From assembly GCA_950295325.1 (NCBI GenBank), contig OX485808.1, positions 40,878,527-40,942,526 of the forward strand: DNA of 64,000 bases, in the 5' to 3' direction. Of the stretch, positions 11,252 through 23,757 are shown piece after piece. The notes beneath the pieces are model-generated. The model saw only the letters and a program-made list of their open reading frames with translations, did not search any database and had not been told where the DNA came from. The position numbers and the translations under genes are program-made. This DNA comes from Polytrichum commune. Taxonomy: Eukaryota > Streptophyta > Polytrichopsida > Polytrichales > Polytrichaceae. Numbering within the stretch: position 1 is the stretch's first letter; each line of letters opens with the position of its first letter.

Positions 11252-13440
11252 TTGAAAGAGGTTATTGTGATGGATGATAAATATGTAAAAATTGATAGAA
11301 CATTTAGACATAAGAGTTGTCTTCCTGTGTCCATAAGTATTGAACCTTGGGCTGGTCTAACTTACAAAAGTGTGTGCAAATATTCCTTTGGAGACATACT
11401 TATCACTATATTCGGTAATCGGATAATTTTTTATGATTTTGAGACTATTGAAAGACGTATTTTTTCAAATAAAGAACAAGAAAAACACAAAAATATATTC
11501 AATGTGACTTATATTATATTTCTCATTGATTCTCTTGTAAGAACACCACAGTTGGGATTTGATGTAGTCACATTGAGTCATTTGGGAATGGTTTATAATA
11601 AACTTAATCTTAACGAATATGGGTTGAAATTGGAGGACACAAATCAAAGAGACCAATAGAATTGGGCATCAATACAAAGAATTTGCCAAAAGAGAACTAA
11701 AGATTGTTTCGGCAGAATTGCGGATGTTGAAAGAGGTTCACCAAGAGCGCACTTTTGGCACGGAGTTGTATTTGGAGGTTTGTTCTAACTATATTGATAT
11801 TTTTTTTTTATCCCCTAGGCTAAATTTGAGGTCAAAGATAGTTTTACACGGGGAGGTCACTTCATTGTCAAGTTGACACCCCGTGCGGACAAAGTTTGCT
11901 ACCCCTATATTACATGCCATATATAATTTTAAAATTTATGATATTTTTTCTACATATACATAACCATTGATAGTATCTTTTGTATACTTTTTTGAAATTT
12001 TTAGTCATTTTTATTTTTTTAGTAATTGTTTTAGTTCAATTCTGTGTCATTCTAGTTAGAAATGGTATGTTTTATGAAAAAAACAAATCATCAAATTTAG
12101 TTACCACTTTTACCTATGTCATAGGTACTGTGTATATCTACCCATGAAAAACATTTGATAAAATTTTGACCCATTTTGGTGGTGCAACTTACCAAAAGAA
12201 GATTTTTTTGGGTTGCACGTGGTGTTCAACTTGACAATGGAGTGATCTACCCGTGTAGTTTTAGCCTCTAAAATGTTTTTTTTCTTTCGTATTTGGAAAC
12301 TATGAATTCAATTTGGAAATCATTCAATTGGTGGGAATGTCACAGCTGCCTTACAAGAAGGTTTGAAAGAAGCCCAATCTTTGCTTACGATTTTGAACAT
12401 GTCACCATTAGTCCATTGTGCAAACAAGGTATGGTTTATGACACCTTGATTGGTGGAAAAAACATACCCGTAGAATTTTGTATATGTTCCTGCAAAATCA
12501 CCAATGAGGGGGGAAGATGGTAATGGTGAGGTTCTTCATGTTGATCTTAAAGCGAATGCTCTAGATCATGATAGCGCGAACAATAATTCTAACCCTTGTA
12601 TTGAAGGAGAATTATACATTGTTGAAGATGGGGCCCCAAATCTCATTGTAATGGAATCTAAGACACGAGATGCAATGTCGGAGATGTTGAACTTGGAGGA
12701 GCCTCAAGTCAGCACTGCACTTCCCACAAAGAAGATAATATCTTTTATTAAATATGATGGTCATAATATTTATAAATCCACTTTAGTATCACAATTGAAT
12801 GTTAATTTTTTTTGTCTAAGGATAGATTAACCAAAATGAAATTTTTTATTTATTTTAATAATGCTAATGATTACATCAATGCTTCATGTTCTACAGAAAA
12901 AATGTTGTTGGGTCTTGGGATGCATACATGATTGTTTTCTATGCAGAGAAGTATATTAACTATCTCATCTATAATTAAATCAGTTGTTAGGAGGACTAAG
13001 GGAAGACCTTCCAAAAATCTGCAATCTACACGTGTCCTCAATGGAGTTGACCAAGGCACGTGGTATATAAGACGAGTTCAGAAAATGAGACGGAAGGTAG
13101 GTACAAGGTGGGCAAGTTGTAGGCATCTTATTGACCTTCTCAATCGGGAGGTGAACAAAGGTAAAAAAAATAAGTATTGTTAAATATGGTTTTATGGTCT
13201 ATCTTAATTATTTTAGAAAGTCCCGGGACACTTTAAATTCAAATATGAGCACTCATATTCTATTTGGGTTGATGTAGATAGTATAATTTGCACAGTGATT
13301 ATGTCATTTGATGTAGAGAGGGATGTCTTTGAGCTTGATCCGGGTAATGGGAACTCCTTAAATGAGTTTGTTGAAAAATCTACATGAAATTGATAGTGAT
13401 GTAGGATATTGTATGTGACCTTACACCTATACCACAAAAT
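11252..13440 (+). pseudogene. unrecognised gene-like region, interrupted by a MITE
   Basis: Several consecutive plus-strand open stretches look like pieces of one gene but match no family I know: 11252-11659 (KSVCKYSFGDILITIFGNRIIFYDFE...), 11660-11790 (ELKIVSAELRMLKEVHQERTFGTELYLEV), 12293-12830, 12932-13160 (RRTKGRPSKNLQ..., an AT-hook-like GRPSK) and 13217-13387 (FKYEHSYSIWVDVDSI...SFDVERDVFELDPG). An apparent short intron at 13161-13216 has GTAAAA and TTTTAG ends but does not keep frame, so the gene is probably decayed or my model is wrong. The MITE at 11847-12255 sits in a gap between coding-like pieces. Confidence 0.35.
11847..12255 (-). mobile_element. 409-bp MITE, hAT-type, copy 2 (inverted)
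   Basis: Same 409-bp element as 9893-10301 but in opposite orientation, with exactly the same length and only scattered differences. It is bounded by a perfect 8-bp duplication, TAGTTTTA, at 11839-11846 and 12256-12263. The near-identity of the two copies implies recent activity relative to most elements in the window. Confidence 0.93.
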
Positions 13441-13811
13441 GACTATTTTTTTTTTCCAGTGTACAAATTATGCTTATTTTACTTAGAAATTTTAAGTTAT
13501 ATGTTTATAGAAATGATTTATTTATCCTAGGATTCTAAAATCACAACAGTCTTTCATGAATGATTGGTGTAAAATATGTTTTGTAAGTGAGTAGGTGTTA
13601 TTTAATATATGAAATTCTCTTGTTTCATTCAAAAATGTCGTTTATTAATGAGCATTGGATGGTTGAAGTAATAAGCATGTATTAGACAAATGCATGAAGA
13701 TGATGAGTTAACTTTCAATCCAAATTCGGAGGAAATTCGGAGGAAGCTAGGTACTATTTTTTCCTAAACCTTGAATTTGCACCTTTTCTTATTGTTTGGT
13801 CTTGTATAGAT

Positions 13812-14509
13812 TTTTAAATGAGCGTGTTCAATTCTCTAAATCTAAAAATCTAATTTTCAAGCTATGAAATTATGAGAATAAAGGTTGGCTTGTGGTTCAT
13901 TCTTTATCAATTTTTGTTGTTGCTCTTACTTGTTTTACTAGTAGTGTCCAATATGCCAACATTCTATTGATTGTCTTTTTGCTACAACATTTGGCTACCT
14001 CACCGTGGTAGATTCGGAAAATTGTGTTGTGGTTGTGGTTGTGGTTGGAGACTTCGAAGGTTGTCCACCTCATGCCAATAATTAGTTTTAGTTATTTGTC
14101 GTCATTAGTGTTAAACCTGTCATAATTTTTTAGTCTTGTTATGATATTGTAGAGGATATTAAATATATACCGTCATAATATTGGATGGTGCATAGTTATA
14201 TCCTAACCTTTCACATTGCAAATATTTGATACAAGGTGATATTGTGTTTGTGAACATAATTAAAGTAATTTTTTTTAATCTTTGTATTTAGTTTTCTTGT
14301 ATTTGAATGTAATATTTTGTTTTAGGAGTAGATAGTCGTGCAAAATTTCATGTCTTGTCACAACCGATTGTATTACTTTTTTCGTTTTATCCGCATTTAT
14401 AACTTGTGTATGTTAGCTTATACATTTTGTTATCTTCATGTTTATTGGTAACCTTTTAATTAGTATCCAAGTGCTATTGGTTATGTTTTTAATGACACTT
14501 TGAATGGTT
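13812..14509 (+). repeat. duplicated segment, copy B, left part
   Basis: Left portion of the second copy of the 9745-11222 segment. It has the unoccupied MITE site near 13955 and ends with TTTGAATGGTT (14499-14509), the 11-bp target duplication of the insertion that follows. The copy resumes at 23758. Confidence 0.82.
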
Positions 14510-14552
14510 GAATATGCTATTATGTGAGCCTGCAAGTGTGAGCATATGAGCC

Positions 14553-15609
14553 TTCAAATTTTTGCCGGTTATGGTTTGTAAATCCGTTGGGGGCCTATGA
14601 CCGTGGAATTACATGTAAGGATTTATATTCTAAATGTACAACAAAATAAAATGTTGCTATGCCAATGTTCTACCAAAAAATGAACTAATAGACGTTCAAA
14701 TGTTGAGATAATAATAATATACTTAGATATGATGTGTAAGCAAACTTATGTTGAAAATAGGTGTAGAATGTTAGGATGTCTAATTACAATACACATCAAT
14801 GTAAAATTTGAATACATCATAACACCATCACAAGGGTGACATTTGTGAAGTCCAAAAGACAGAAAACAACAAAAGTGGATTGTAGACATAAATCGGGTTG
14901 TAAATATTATAAAGGTTGAATATAAATTGGGTTGGAGGCAAAGTCTATGAGCATTGCAAGAACTAAAATATGAATAATGCCTTTGAATGATTAAGCAATG
15001 AATTTGAATGCTTTTGAAATACCTTTGCAACCTTGAGGGCGGGTTGAATGAAATCTCAAAGGGCAATATAAAAAGTGGGAGGTATTTTAAGAGGACAATC
15101 CAAACACCACCCATATATTTTCAAAATGCATAGGATCCTAAGATTTCATGATCCCTTTTGTAAACATGCGCTCTTCACTTTCTATATCAAAATAGTTAGC
15201 AAAAAGAGTGGGAGATTTGGAAATGGCTTTAGTAGGGAATATGACATATTTGAAGTACCTATAAAATACCCTTTGCATGACTGGTTTGAAGTTGAGTTAC
15301 TTGTCAATGTTATGGTTTTTGTGAATCTACAACAAATTCACAAAAAATATAGTATTTCATTATGTTATTCACATTATCTCCATATAATAAAAAAAAATAA
15401 CGGGCAAAATGTTCATATCATCTGGGAGATCCAGATCATCCACATTAGCATCAAAGAACTTCTCGGTCTTAATAGCCAATTGCGATATACAAAATAAATA
15501 TCAGTGTTTTTTAATGATTGAAAATAATGAAAGAAATAAGAAAAAAAATGAACCATAGAGAATAAAATAATAAAATAATAACATGAACCCACTGAGTAGC
15601 TTTATGAAG
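14553..15609. other. interior of the 9.25-kb insertion, no clear gene
   Basis: AT-rich sequence with short ORFs (for example 15075-15497 plus) that show no conserved features. Nothing is called. Confidence 0.4.
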
Positions 15610-16960
15610 TCACTTAGAAAAATCTATATCATTGAATTTTGGTTTCAAAAATTTGAGAACCTCACGAAGAGTAGGTGAACCGTTCCACCTCTCAACCCAC
15701 TTAATCTTCATAAAAATGTCCATAGCTGAAATTGCCAAGATCCAAAGTTTTTCTTGAATTGTCTTAGGACTCTCATCGTGAGTTTCATAACGAGACTTCA
15801 AATGCTCTAAAAACAGAGTCGTATGTTTAGGATTTGCAATGGAAAGTTGTTTTTTCAAATCCAAATGAAAAGTTGATTTAACCTTATTAACAACTTTGAA
15901 AACTCATTTATCAACAACACTTAAAGTCCAATGCGTATGATCTGGATATTTTTCATAAAATTTCTTTTGAGCAACAAAAACAACATCCACCAAATCTTAC
16001 TACACCAAGAATAATACATATAAGAATATGAAAAATCGCACATAATTGAAAAATGAGATGTAATAAAAAAAATATGATAGTAGAAATCCAATTGAACAAT
16101 AAGAACGAAGGAAATATACAAGAAGTCGAAAAAATATGCAAAGAAAATTAATATTTAAAAAAAAAATACATGTTATAGAAATCCATTAAGAGCCTCAACA
16201 ACAAAAGTGAACCAAGTTTTATGTTTGGATTTTCGTTTAATATCAACAACAAAAATGTCTTCTTTAAAGATAAATTTTGCAAAGTATGAACTGGTTGCCT
16301 AGCAATGCTTAGAATGCGGAAAAACTTATGAACAAGTTTTATAGAATTATGGGATTTTTGGTTCCTCATGACAAAATCAAATAAAATATTATAAAATATG
16401 GAAAATGAACATCCAATAGACAAATAAATTTAAAAAACAAGAAGCCAAAAAAAAACAAACAAAATGACAATAATGAAGGAATTACCAATTGACTTCATAC
16501 AAGGCTACCAATATAGTTGCAATATATCCCTTGATATCCAAAATAATATTTTCAACAACATAATGTCAAGTAGAATCATGTGTGTAGTCTCGATTAATAA
16601 ATGAATGAACAATCATGTTTACAAACGATAGTTGTTGTCCCACACCATGAAAATTTTGCCAAAAAAAACTTTGAGGTCCTCATTATTTTGCAATATTTTC
16701 TCAAAGGCAACATTTGCCCACACCCCGTTGTCACTCTATGATTCAATTATAATATCAGTAGCGTCTACTGTATTATCCTCATTGTTCTCCAAGGCCACAT
16801 AGAAAACTCCATTGTCTTTCATATAATCAAAAGCTACAAAATATACAATCAAGTTCATAACATCATTTTTCAAAAATATTCCAACAACTGACAATGAAAT
16901 CATTCGACATAGTGAAATACTGAATTTTGATTTTACCCTTGGTTGATACCTCAACTGTTC
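15610..16960 (-). pseudogene. unrecognised minus-strand coding relics inside the insertion
   Basis: Two protein-like minus-strand stretches: 15610-15864 (begins MDLKKQLSIANPKHTTLFLE, has ESPKTIQEKLWILAISAMD and ends KFNDIDFSK) and 16736-16954 (LSVVGIFLKNDVMNLIVYFVAFDYMKD). Between them, other frames contain short plausible runs such as KTWFTFVVEAL and VWANVAFEKILQNNEDLKVFF separated by stops. The pattern suggests a multi-exon or frameshifted gene carried by the element. I do not recognise the family and no spliced model is offered. Confidence 0.3.
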
Positions 16961-17084
16961 AAGAAGAAAAAATTATATACTAACAATTTTATGCAATTGC
17001 AACTCCAATTGATTTAAAAAAAGAAGTATAATTTTGATATATAAAGCACCAAAAATGCCATCCATTTGAAAAGAAAAATAAATT

Positions 17085-18840
17085 AATAATAAAAGTGTTT
17101 ACATATAAAAGAAATCACATATGTAAAATAAAATGAAATGAAAAATAGGGTGGCCGTTAAAAACCACCCTTATGGAAGGAAAAAATTTAAAATAAGTGTA
17201 CACAAAGGAGAATGAAATATGAAAACAATGGTTATTAATGGCTACTCTTATAGAAGGAGGAAAAAATTATAAATATGAGTGTTCACATGTGAAAGATATG
17301 TGAAAGATAGTACATATCCAAAACAAACTTAAATGCAAATAAGAACAACACAAAGGATGAATATCAATGTTTACATGTAAAAGAAACTACATGTGCAAAA
17401 GAAACTAAAATTTAAATTTTAAAAAATATTTAAAAAAAACCAATACCGGCCACTTTTATTAAAGGATTTTTTTGTTTTTGTGAAAATGAATGTGTACATA
17501 TGCAAAACAAAGCGAAATGAAAAAATAATAGCTGTTAACGACCACCCTTAAGAGAATTTAAAAAAAGAAGAAGTGAGTGTATACATGTGGAAGAAACCAC
17601 ATATGCAAAACAAAATGAAATGAAAAAATATGGCCGTTAACGACCACCCGTATGGAACAAATTTTTTTCTATGAGAATGAGTGCTTATATGTAGAAAAAA
17701 CTACATCTGCAAATCACAATGAAATGAAAAAAAAATGGCCATTAACGGCTGGCTATGGAAGGAATTTGTTTTATGAGAGTGGATGTTTATATATAAAAAA
17801 AAACCCACATATCTAAAAATAAATAAATAAAACATAAGTGCCCTTTAATGGCCATCATTATTAAAAATAATTTTCTTTGTGGAAGTGAGTGTTTATATGT
17901 GGAAGAAGACACATATGTAAAATAGAGTGACATGGAAAAATAGTGGCTGTTAATGGCCATTATTTTGGAAGAAATTTTTTTGTGTGAAAGTGAATGTTTA
18001 TATGTGGAAGAAAGCACATATGTAAAACAAAGTGACATAAAAAATGATACCGTAACACAATAGCTGGTTCGTCCCCTGGCGAACGAATATTTATTTATTT
18101 TGAAAAAATAAGGTTCGCCTCTCAAAAAACTGAATTTCTCAATTTTCATTTTTAGCAAAAAAATCAGTAAAAATGACCTTAAATGGCTTAGAAACACCAA
18201 AAGATTGCAAAAATTAATTAATTTTATTTTCGTTTTTCTGTCTTCATAATTTCATAATTTTTACGTTTTTTATTTTTAGAATTATTTTTGAACGAACCAG
18301 CTATGGTACTACGGTAGCCGTTAACGACCACCCTTTTGGAAGACTATTTTTTTATTTTTTTTGTGGAAGTGAATATTTATATGTGGAAGAAAATACATAT
18401 ATAAAACAAAGTGACTTGGAAAAAAAAAAGGAGCTGTTAGCAGCCACCCTTATGGAAGACGTTTTTTTTTTAAAAAAAAAGTGAGTGTTTATATGTGGAA
18501 GAAATCATATATGTAAAACAAATTGACTTGGAAAAATGATAGCCGTTGATGGCCAACCTTTTGGAAGGAAACTTTTCCTCAAGAAAGTGAGTGTTTATAT
18601 GTAGAAAAAATCACATATGCAAAATAAGGTGAAATGAAAAAGAAAGTGACCGTTAATGGCCATTCTCTTGGGATGAAAGAAAATAATTCGTTTATGTGTT
18701 TTTATTTTAAAGACATCATGTTGAGAATTGAAGACTCAAACTTTAGAAGAGGAGGCCGTCAACGGCCCTCCTTAACGAGAACACAAAAATTGGAATAAAA
18801 AATGGGTGGCCATTAACGGCTACCCTTTTGGAAGAGAGAT
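17085..18840. repeat. diverged ~105-bp tandem array with two palindromic boxes per unit
   Basis: About 14-15 units, 100-115 bp each, highly diverged. Each unit has a GTGAGTGTTTATATGTGGAA..CACATATG box whose arms (TATGTG / CACATA) can pair, an AAAACAAA(G/A)TGA block, and a TGGCCGTTAACGGCCA-like palindrome followed by CACCCTTATGGAAG. Good units start near 17529, 17633, 17736, 17841, 17944, 18317, 18431, 18541 and 18648. The minus-strand ORF at 17787-18200 is only the translated repeat. One unit is interrupted by the MITE at 18050-18314. Confidence 0.88.
18050..18314. mobile_element. 265-bp Tc1/mariner-type MITE inside the tandem array
   Basis: Starts CCGTAACACAATAGCTGGTT and ends as the complement of CCGTAGTACCATAGCTGGTT, with 23-bp inverted ends carrying about 4 mismatches. 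It is flanked by TA on both sides (18048-18049, 18315-18316). Removing it restores a normal array unit (AAAATGATA joined to GCCGTTAACG). The TA duplication points to the Tc1/mariner superfamily. It is non-coding. Confidence 0.87.
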
Positions 18841-21800
18841 AAAAACAAATGAAGTGCACCTTAATCGCTATAAAGTTTTAAAGTTTTCTTATTTATTTCC
18901 AAAAAACATTGTATTTATATATCATATCATTTTAATTCACTCCAAATTTTAAAATGTTTTTTGACATAATTTCAATTTTATATAAATCGCCAAATTCTAC
19001 TGAAACTAATATGGTTAGATTTCCTTTAAAAATATTCAACTTTTGAAGATTTTGAGGTCAAATTCTAAGATGTCGCGATTTTTTTGGCTCTAAAACATAA
19101 AAAACATAATCATTTTTTTTCGTATTATGTACCGTCGGAATCATATTTTTGTTGTGCATAATACATTGTACATCATATACCTTCAAATTTATTTTCATTT
19201 CAAGGTTATTCTCTTATCATCTCATTCGTACTTCCTACTGCTATCCCAGGCTTAAATGGTTGTTCTTCCTCTTCATATTATGTCGTTTTATCTTCGTTGA
19301 TGTGTTTGTCATCATCTTCCTCTTCTTCATCCTTCTTATTATATCCATAAACGATATGTAATTGAACTTCACATGTAGTGGATTCATGTTCAAAGACATC
19401 TTCTTTTATAACTTCACATATTATAATATCTTCGTACTTCAAATATCTTTTTGTGTCTGATGGTTCCACTCCTATCATTTAAGAACACGTCTATTCATTC
19501 TAGCCCTTGACAATTGTCTCTTATTTGAAAAATAAAAGCTATTTCTCTTCGTAATTTTTTTTCCTAGTTTCCATTGGAGTGACCGTTGTTAATAATGGAC
19601 AAATGGTGTTTTCTTGCATCTAAACATATTCAGTTTTTTTTCCACTACATCGTTCACTCTCAACAACATGCATTCCTCTATACTGTTTCACTTCTGTTTG
19701 TGAACTTTTATATTATATGATGGTCTTCATCACTAGCCCATCTTATTACATGATTAATAATTGTAAACATACGGCTATACTTAGTTTATTTAATATTCTA
19801 AAATTATATGCATACATATATGCACACATTGGGTCAGCGTTCATCATAGATTGTTAGTGTCAGTTATAATAATGTCACTTCTAATATTGCCAATTATAAT
19901 AACAGAAATTGTAATAGTATTAGTTTTGATATTTACAGTTGTAATAGTACTAATTTTTATAAAACTAGTTCTAATATTACCAAATGTAATATTACTAGTT
20001 GCCAATTCTAATAGTGTTATTTATAATATTTCTATTTGTCATGGTGCTAGTTGTAATATTTCCATTTGAAATACTGTCAATTGAAATAGTATTATTTATA
20101 ATAGTTGTCAGTGCCAATTGGACATCTTATATAAATTAATAACTTTTAGAATACAAAAAGTATGTGTAAGGTAAAGTGGGCAACCCTTTGGTTTCCAAGC
20201 CAAAATGTTGAATCGTACTTACTCTTAGTTCACAAATAACATTTTCTAAGGTTCGAAAGTCTTGTGAGTGAAAATGTTGTAGTTAGCGTTTTAAGCATCT
20301 AATTAGTCCAATCTAAGCTTAGTTACCTTAGAATCGGCAACCTATACCTTTTTAATGTAGTTTAACTACTAATATTCAACTCAAAGGGGACCAAACACTA
20401 ATATAATATTTTAGAACTTCTAACTATTTGAGAAGGCATATGAAGAAATAAAGTTTATGTGAGCTGCCTCACGGAAATGCATATAACTTTTAGTTAGAAT
20501 TTTAGATTTCAATGAAACTAGTATGAATAGAGAGATAACTTTAAGACCTATCTAGACCTATAAAAATTATAAAAAATGGACTTTGCAGCTAGCGGGGCTG
20601 AAGCTACAAAGTTAGGAGTACCACAGTAGAAGCTGTCTCATGGAAACGCTTGTTAATTCTATATGGAATTTTAGATTCCAATGAAATTATCTTTGCTGAA
20701 AAAAAGACTTCAACATCTATCTATACATATAAGATACATTAGAATCGAACTTAAATGCAAGACGTGACAAACTTTTGAAGTATGTTGTCTCTTCTTGGTT
20801 TAAAATCACTAACTAATATGATATTCTATATTAACTAATTTTTCTCCACTAACAAGAAAAGAGAGATTAAGATGTAACTAGAATACTAAAAGACAAAGAA
20901 TGAATAAAATTTATGTAATTACTTTATTTGAATAATAAGAACAATCTATTCTTTCTTAACGAGCACAAACACTCAAACTAGTAATTGCTAACAACGGGTC
21001 CTTCGATCAAGGGTTGATCAAAGACGGAACCGTTTGGGTTGGAAAAGAACAACGACTATACTTAGAGAAGGTTGAGTCTCTAAAGGCCCGAGACCGAGGA
21101 GAAACTCCAAAATGAAAGAACGGTGATGTTGAAGGGAGCTTCGACACCCTTTAAATAGGGTTGTCTCCCGCGGTGGAATTGAACACTTCCGTGGTGTTTT
21201 GCCTTGTCACGTCCATCTTCGTATTGGATTCTCTAAGTCACCATTGATTCTCCGTATCCAAAAGACTTCATCCCATTTTGATCTAGTAGTGTCAAAAGAC
21301 ATTTGTCAAATTGGATCTTTCCTCGTCGAGGGGAATCGGCTAAGTCAATGTCGTTTTACTCCACTCCTTTAATTGTTTTGTCGCGTAGTCATTTTTTATT
21401 TGAAATATCCTAAATCTTTAGGCTTACAACTACTTGATTATTGCCTTTAGCTAAATTAATCCCAAAATAGTCTTATAATAATCCGTTGCCGCTTATTCTA
21501 TTAGGATTTACTTGCTAAGCTAATTTCTAACTCTCAGCTTATCCAACCGGCATAATATTTACTATCTATTTCCTATTTACCACTAATATTAGATCAATTT
21601 GATAAAAAAATCAAATTTAACCTTCACACTATGTCATACCCTTCATTTGGATTACTACATACAAATGAAAGGTTATAGACCGTATTGATTACAACCATTA
21701 TATTTTGTTAATATCCCTTCACGTTGCACAATTTCTATTTTCAAATGATATTTCAATATTTTCTACTATATCAAATATTATATAATATTTAATATCATGC

Positions 21801-21899
21801 AATTTCATTTCTGTTGGTTTAACCCCTTTAGTTTCTCATTCTTTATATTCATAACTTTTCTATTCGTCAATACTATCATTTGTTTCTTTTCAAGTCTTT
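18841..21899. other. interior of the 9.25-kb insertion, repeats only
   Basis: No gene seen. 19855-20110 is a degenerate simple repeat built on AGTTNTAATAGTANTA-like 18-mers. 20460-20750 contains two tandem copies, period about 169 bp, of AGCTG(C/T)CTCA(C/T)GGAAA...TTTTAGAT(T/C)(T/C)CAATGAAA. 21000-21360 has a higher GC content (ACAACGGGTCC..., TCGAGGGGAATCGG) that recalls an LTR leader, but no paired LTR was found. Confidence 0.45.
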
Positions 21900-22105
21900 G
21901 TGTTCTTATGGCTTTGTCCATTATTTTCTATTATATTTCTTAAACCTTTCCATATGGCTATTATTGTTGCAATAAGTCATGAGGTCCCATTCGTTTTATC
22001 ATTGGGTGCCAGAAACTTTGTATATGTACATGCTCATATCTTTCATGTCCATTTAGGATTCTCCCCTCCTTCTATTGTGAGTAGAGGAAGAAGTGTCATG
22101 TCACT

Positions 22106-23234
22106 TTGGTGTTCTCAAAGAATCTATCTTCCAATCAAGATACAACGATCATGAAGGCTTCTACTGGTTTTCTTCATGCACGACGCTATAGAGTTTATGG
22201 TATCTCCTCAGAGCTCTTCGCAACTTCAACCAAAATACTAACTTTCATTTCTCATACGTCTAGTGTTAAATATTCATTGTTACGTCCAATACAAGTAAAG
22301 TCTCCATCAAGTGCCCGTTTCGGTAAAACTATCCTCATCAATCTCCAAGGTATTAAACGTGAGTTCCTAGAACTTCTAATAAAGTTTTCATCCAGTGATT
22401 ATGAAGGTATCCAAACTATGGTGGAAACAAATTGTGATACATCGGAATGACACATAGTAAGAATCTTACACAAATCAAAGAAACGATGTCACGCCATTCA
22501 AAAACACACACAAGCCAAATGCAAGTTGTTGGTTGTTAGGTATGGGAAACCCATTACTGCCCCTACTTACAAAGGGCAGAATCGTGAGTATAAGGGCATA
22601 ACAATTGAAATCAAGGAGTTTTGGTTTTGTCTAGACCAAATTGTGCGTTACGTCATGGGACCTAAGAGTTCTCATGTTCTTACACGACCCAAAATCCTTG
22701 AAGTTTGGCTTGTTCTTACTGGTACCAACCTTACCCGTACTGAAGTCATTGAGCTTGAAGAAACTGGATTATGCCTACAATCCAACGTGCCCATTTCCCC
22801 TTGATGACTTCTCTCCTCGTCTAGGGTATTTCAACATGTTTTGTGGACTCATTCTCGACCAACACATGTTGAAAGAATCCCTTACCTTTGGAATTATCTT
22901 GGACAAAACCATGATAATAGCACCAAGTCCAGGGTAAGGAAGGAGGTTCATCCTGGTAATAATTTCAGTTATATTCCTTGCATCTAACGAGAAAATTTAT
23001 AACATCACACTTTGTAATTTTCCATCTTGTACTTGTCCCCATTATGGAAGCATGAACGGCACATCCATTGGAAAGTGTGGCATGTACATAAACTACAAAC
23101 ATGTATGTTACATCTTCCGTTATTTATACAAATTGGATTACAAGAAAGACACATTCATCCACGCTCCTACCTTCAGTTGGGATAAAGTTAAGCAAGTGCT
23201 TGTTGTTGCTGGAGTCATCAACAAGTGTGAGTGA
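22106..23234 (+). pseudogene. decayed protein gene with a SWIM-like zinc motif at its C-terminus
   Basis: Coding-like segments in shifting frames: 22106-22450 (LHARRYRVYGISSELF...), 22526-22804, 22641-22937 (DDFSPRLGYFNMFCG...) and a final frame from about 22980 to the TGA at 23232-23234. The last piece reads LCNFPSCTCPHYGSM, then YINYKHVCYIFRYLYKLD and HAPTFSWDKVKQVLVVAG. CxC followed by KH resembles the SWIM zinc finger (CxCxnCxH), with the third Cys displaced or lost. SWIM domains occur in MULE/FAR1-type transposases and in some E3 ligases. Frame changes imply decay. Family assignment is tentative. Confidence 0.4.
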
Positions 23235-23757
23235 GCAAGTTAGTTCATAGATATTAAATTGCTATCAAGTAGATATATCATACCGATATATTATATTCAA
23301 ATACCTAAAATCCAATAGCCAAATATTATATTTATAGTTTAATATGTATCCCTTGCTATAATATAATAATATTTTATTATGTATACGGTGTTCCACATCT
23401 TATGGTGTTTTCAACACGTTTGTTTCCTCTCATCCTCAAAATTGCCTTTAAATTATTTGTATCTAAGTGGTCAACCCACTTTGGGATGGCCTCCCTGAAC
23501 ATGATATAAATTTTAAAACTTGCAATAGCATCACCTTGCAAGGTTTATTTAATCTAAAATCCATGGTCATAGGTCATGTGATAATATGTATTTAAAATAA
23601 TATAGTATTTATTAATTGAAAAAAATTGATATTTGATTTGAAAACGAATTTTTTTTAGAAATTACATCATTTTGAAAATTTTGAGATTATGGGCTCACAC
23701 AATCGTTGCTCACCGCTCTTAGGCTCACACTCGCATGCTCACATCCTAGCGTCATTG
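23235..23757. other. right terminal region of the 9.25-kb insertion
   Basis: Non-coding AT-rich DNA ending in reiterated GCTCAC motifs (23692-23740), the inverted counterpart of the GTGAGC motifs at 14523-14550. Confidence 0.6.

Larger units (their letters stand above)
14510..23757. mobile_element. 9.25-kb insertion with terminal inverted repeats and 11-bp target duplication (Mutator-like?)
   Basis: Defined by comparison with copy A: the uninterrupted site TTTGAATGATT (10904-10914) is present twice here as TTTGAATGGTT, at 14499-14509 and 23758-23768. The two ends are inverted relatives; from each end inward one reads ATGTGAGC(C/A)TGC(A/G)AGTGTGAGC followed by TA-GAGC. The internal GTGAGC motif recurs. 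An 11-bp duplication and a SWIM-like Cys/His segment near the right end (22980-23234) both suggest a Mutator-like element. No MULE transposase core is recognisable, so it is non-autonomous or decayed. Class assignment is inference; the insertion itself is directly shown. Confidence 0.8.

Noticed and set aside
17787-18200. 137-codon minus-strand ORF with repeated TYVxSSTYKHSL motifs
   Set aside because: It is the translation of the ~105-bp tandem array, interrupted by a MITE; not evidence of a repeat protein.
20460-21360. LTR retrotransposon in the 9.25-kb insertion
   Set aside because: Only a short 169-bp-period repeat and a GC-richer leader-like stretch; no paired LTRs or polyprotein.
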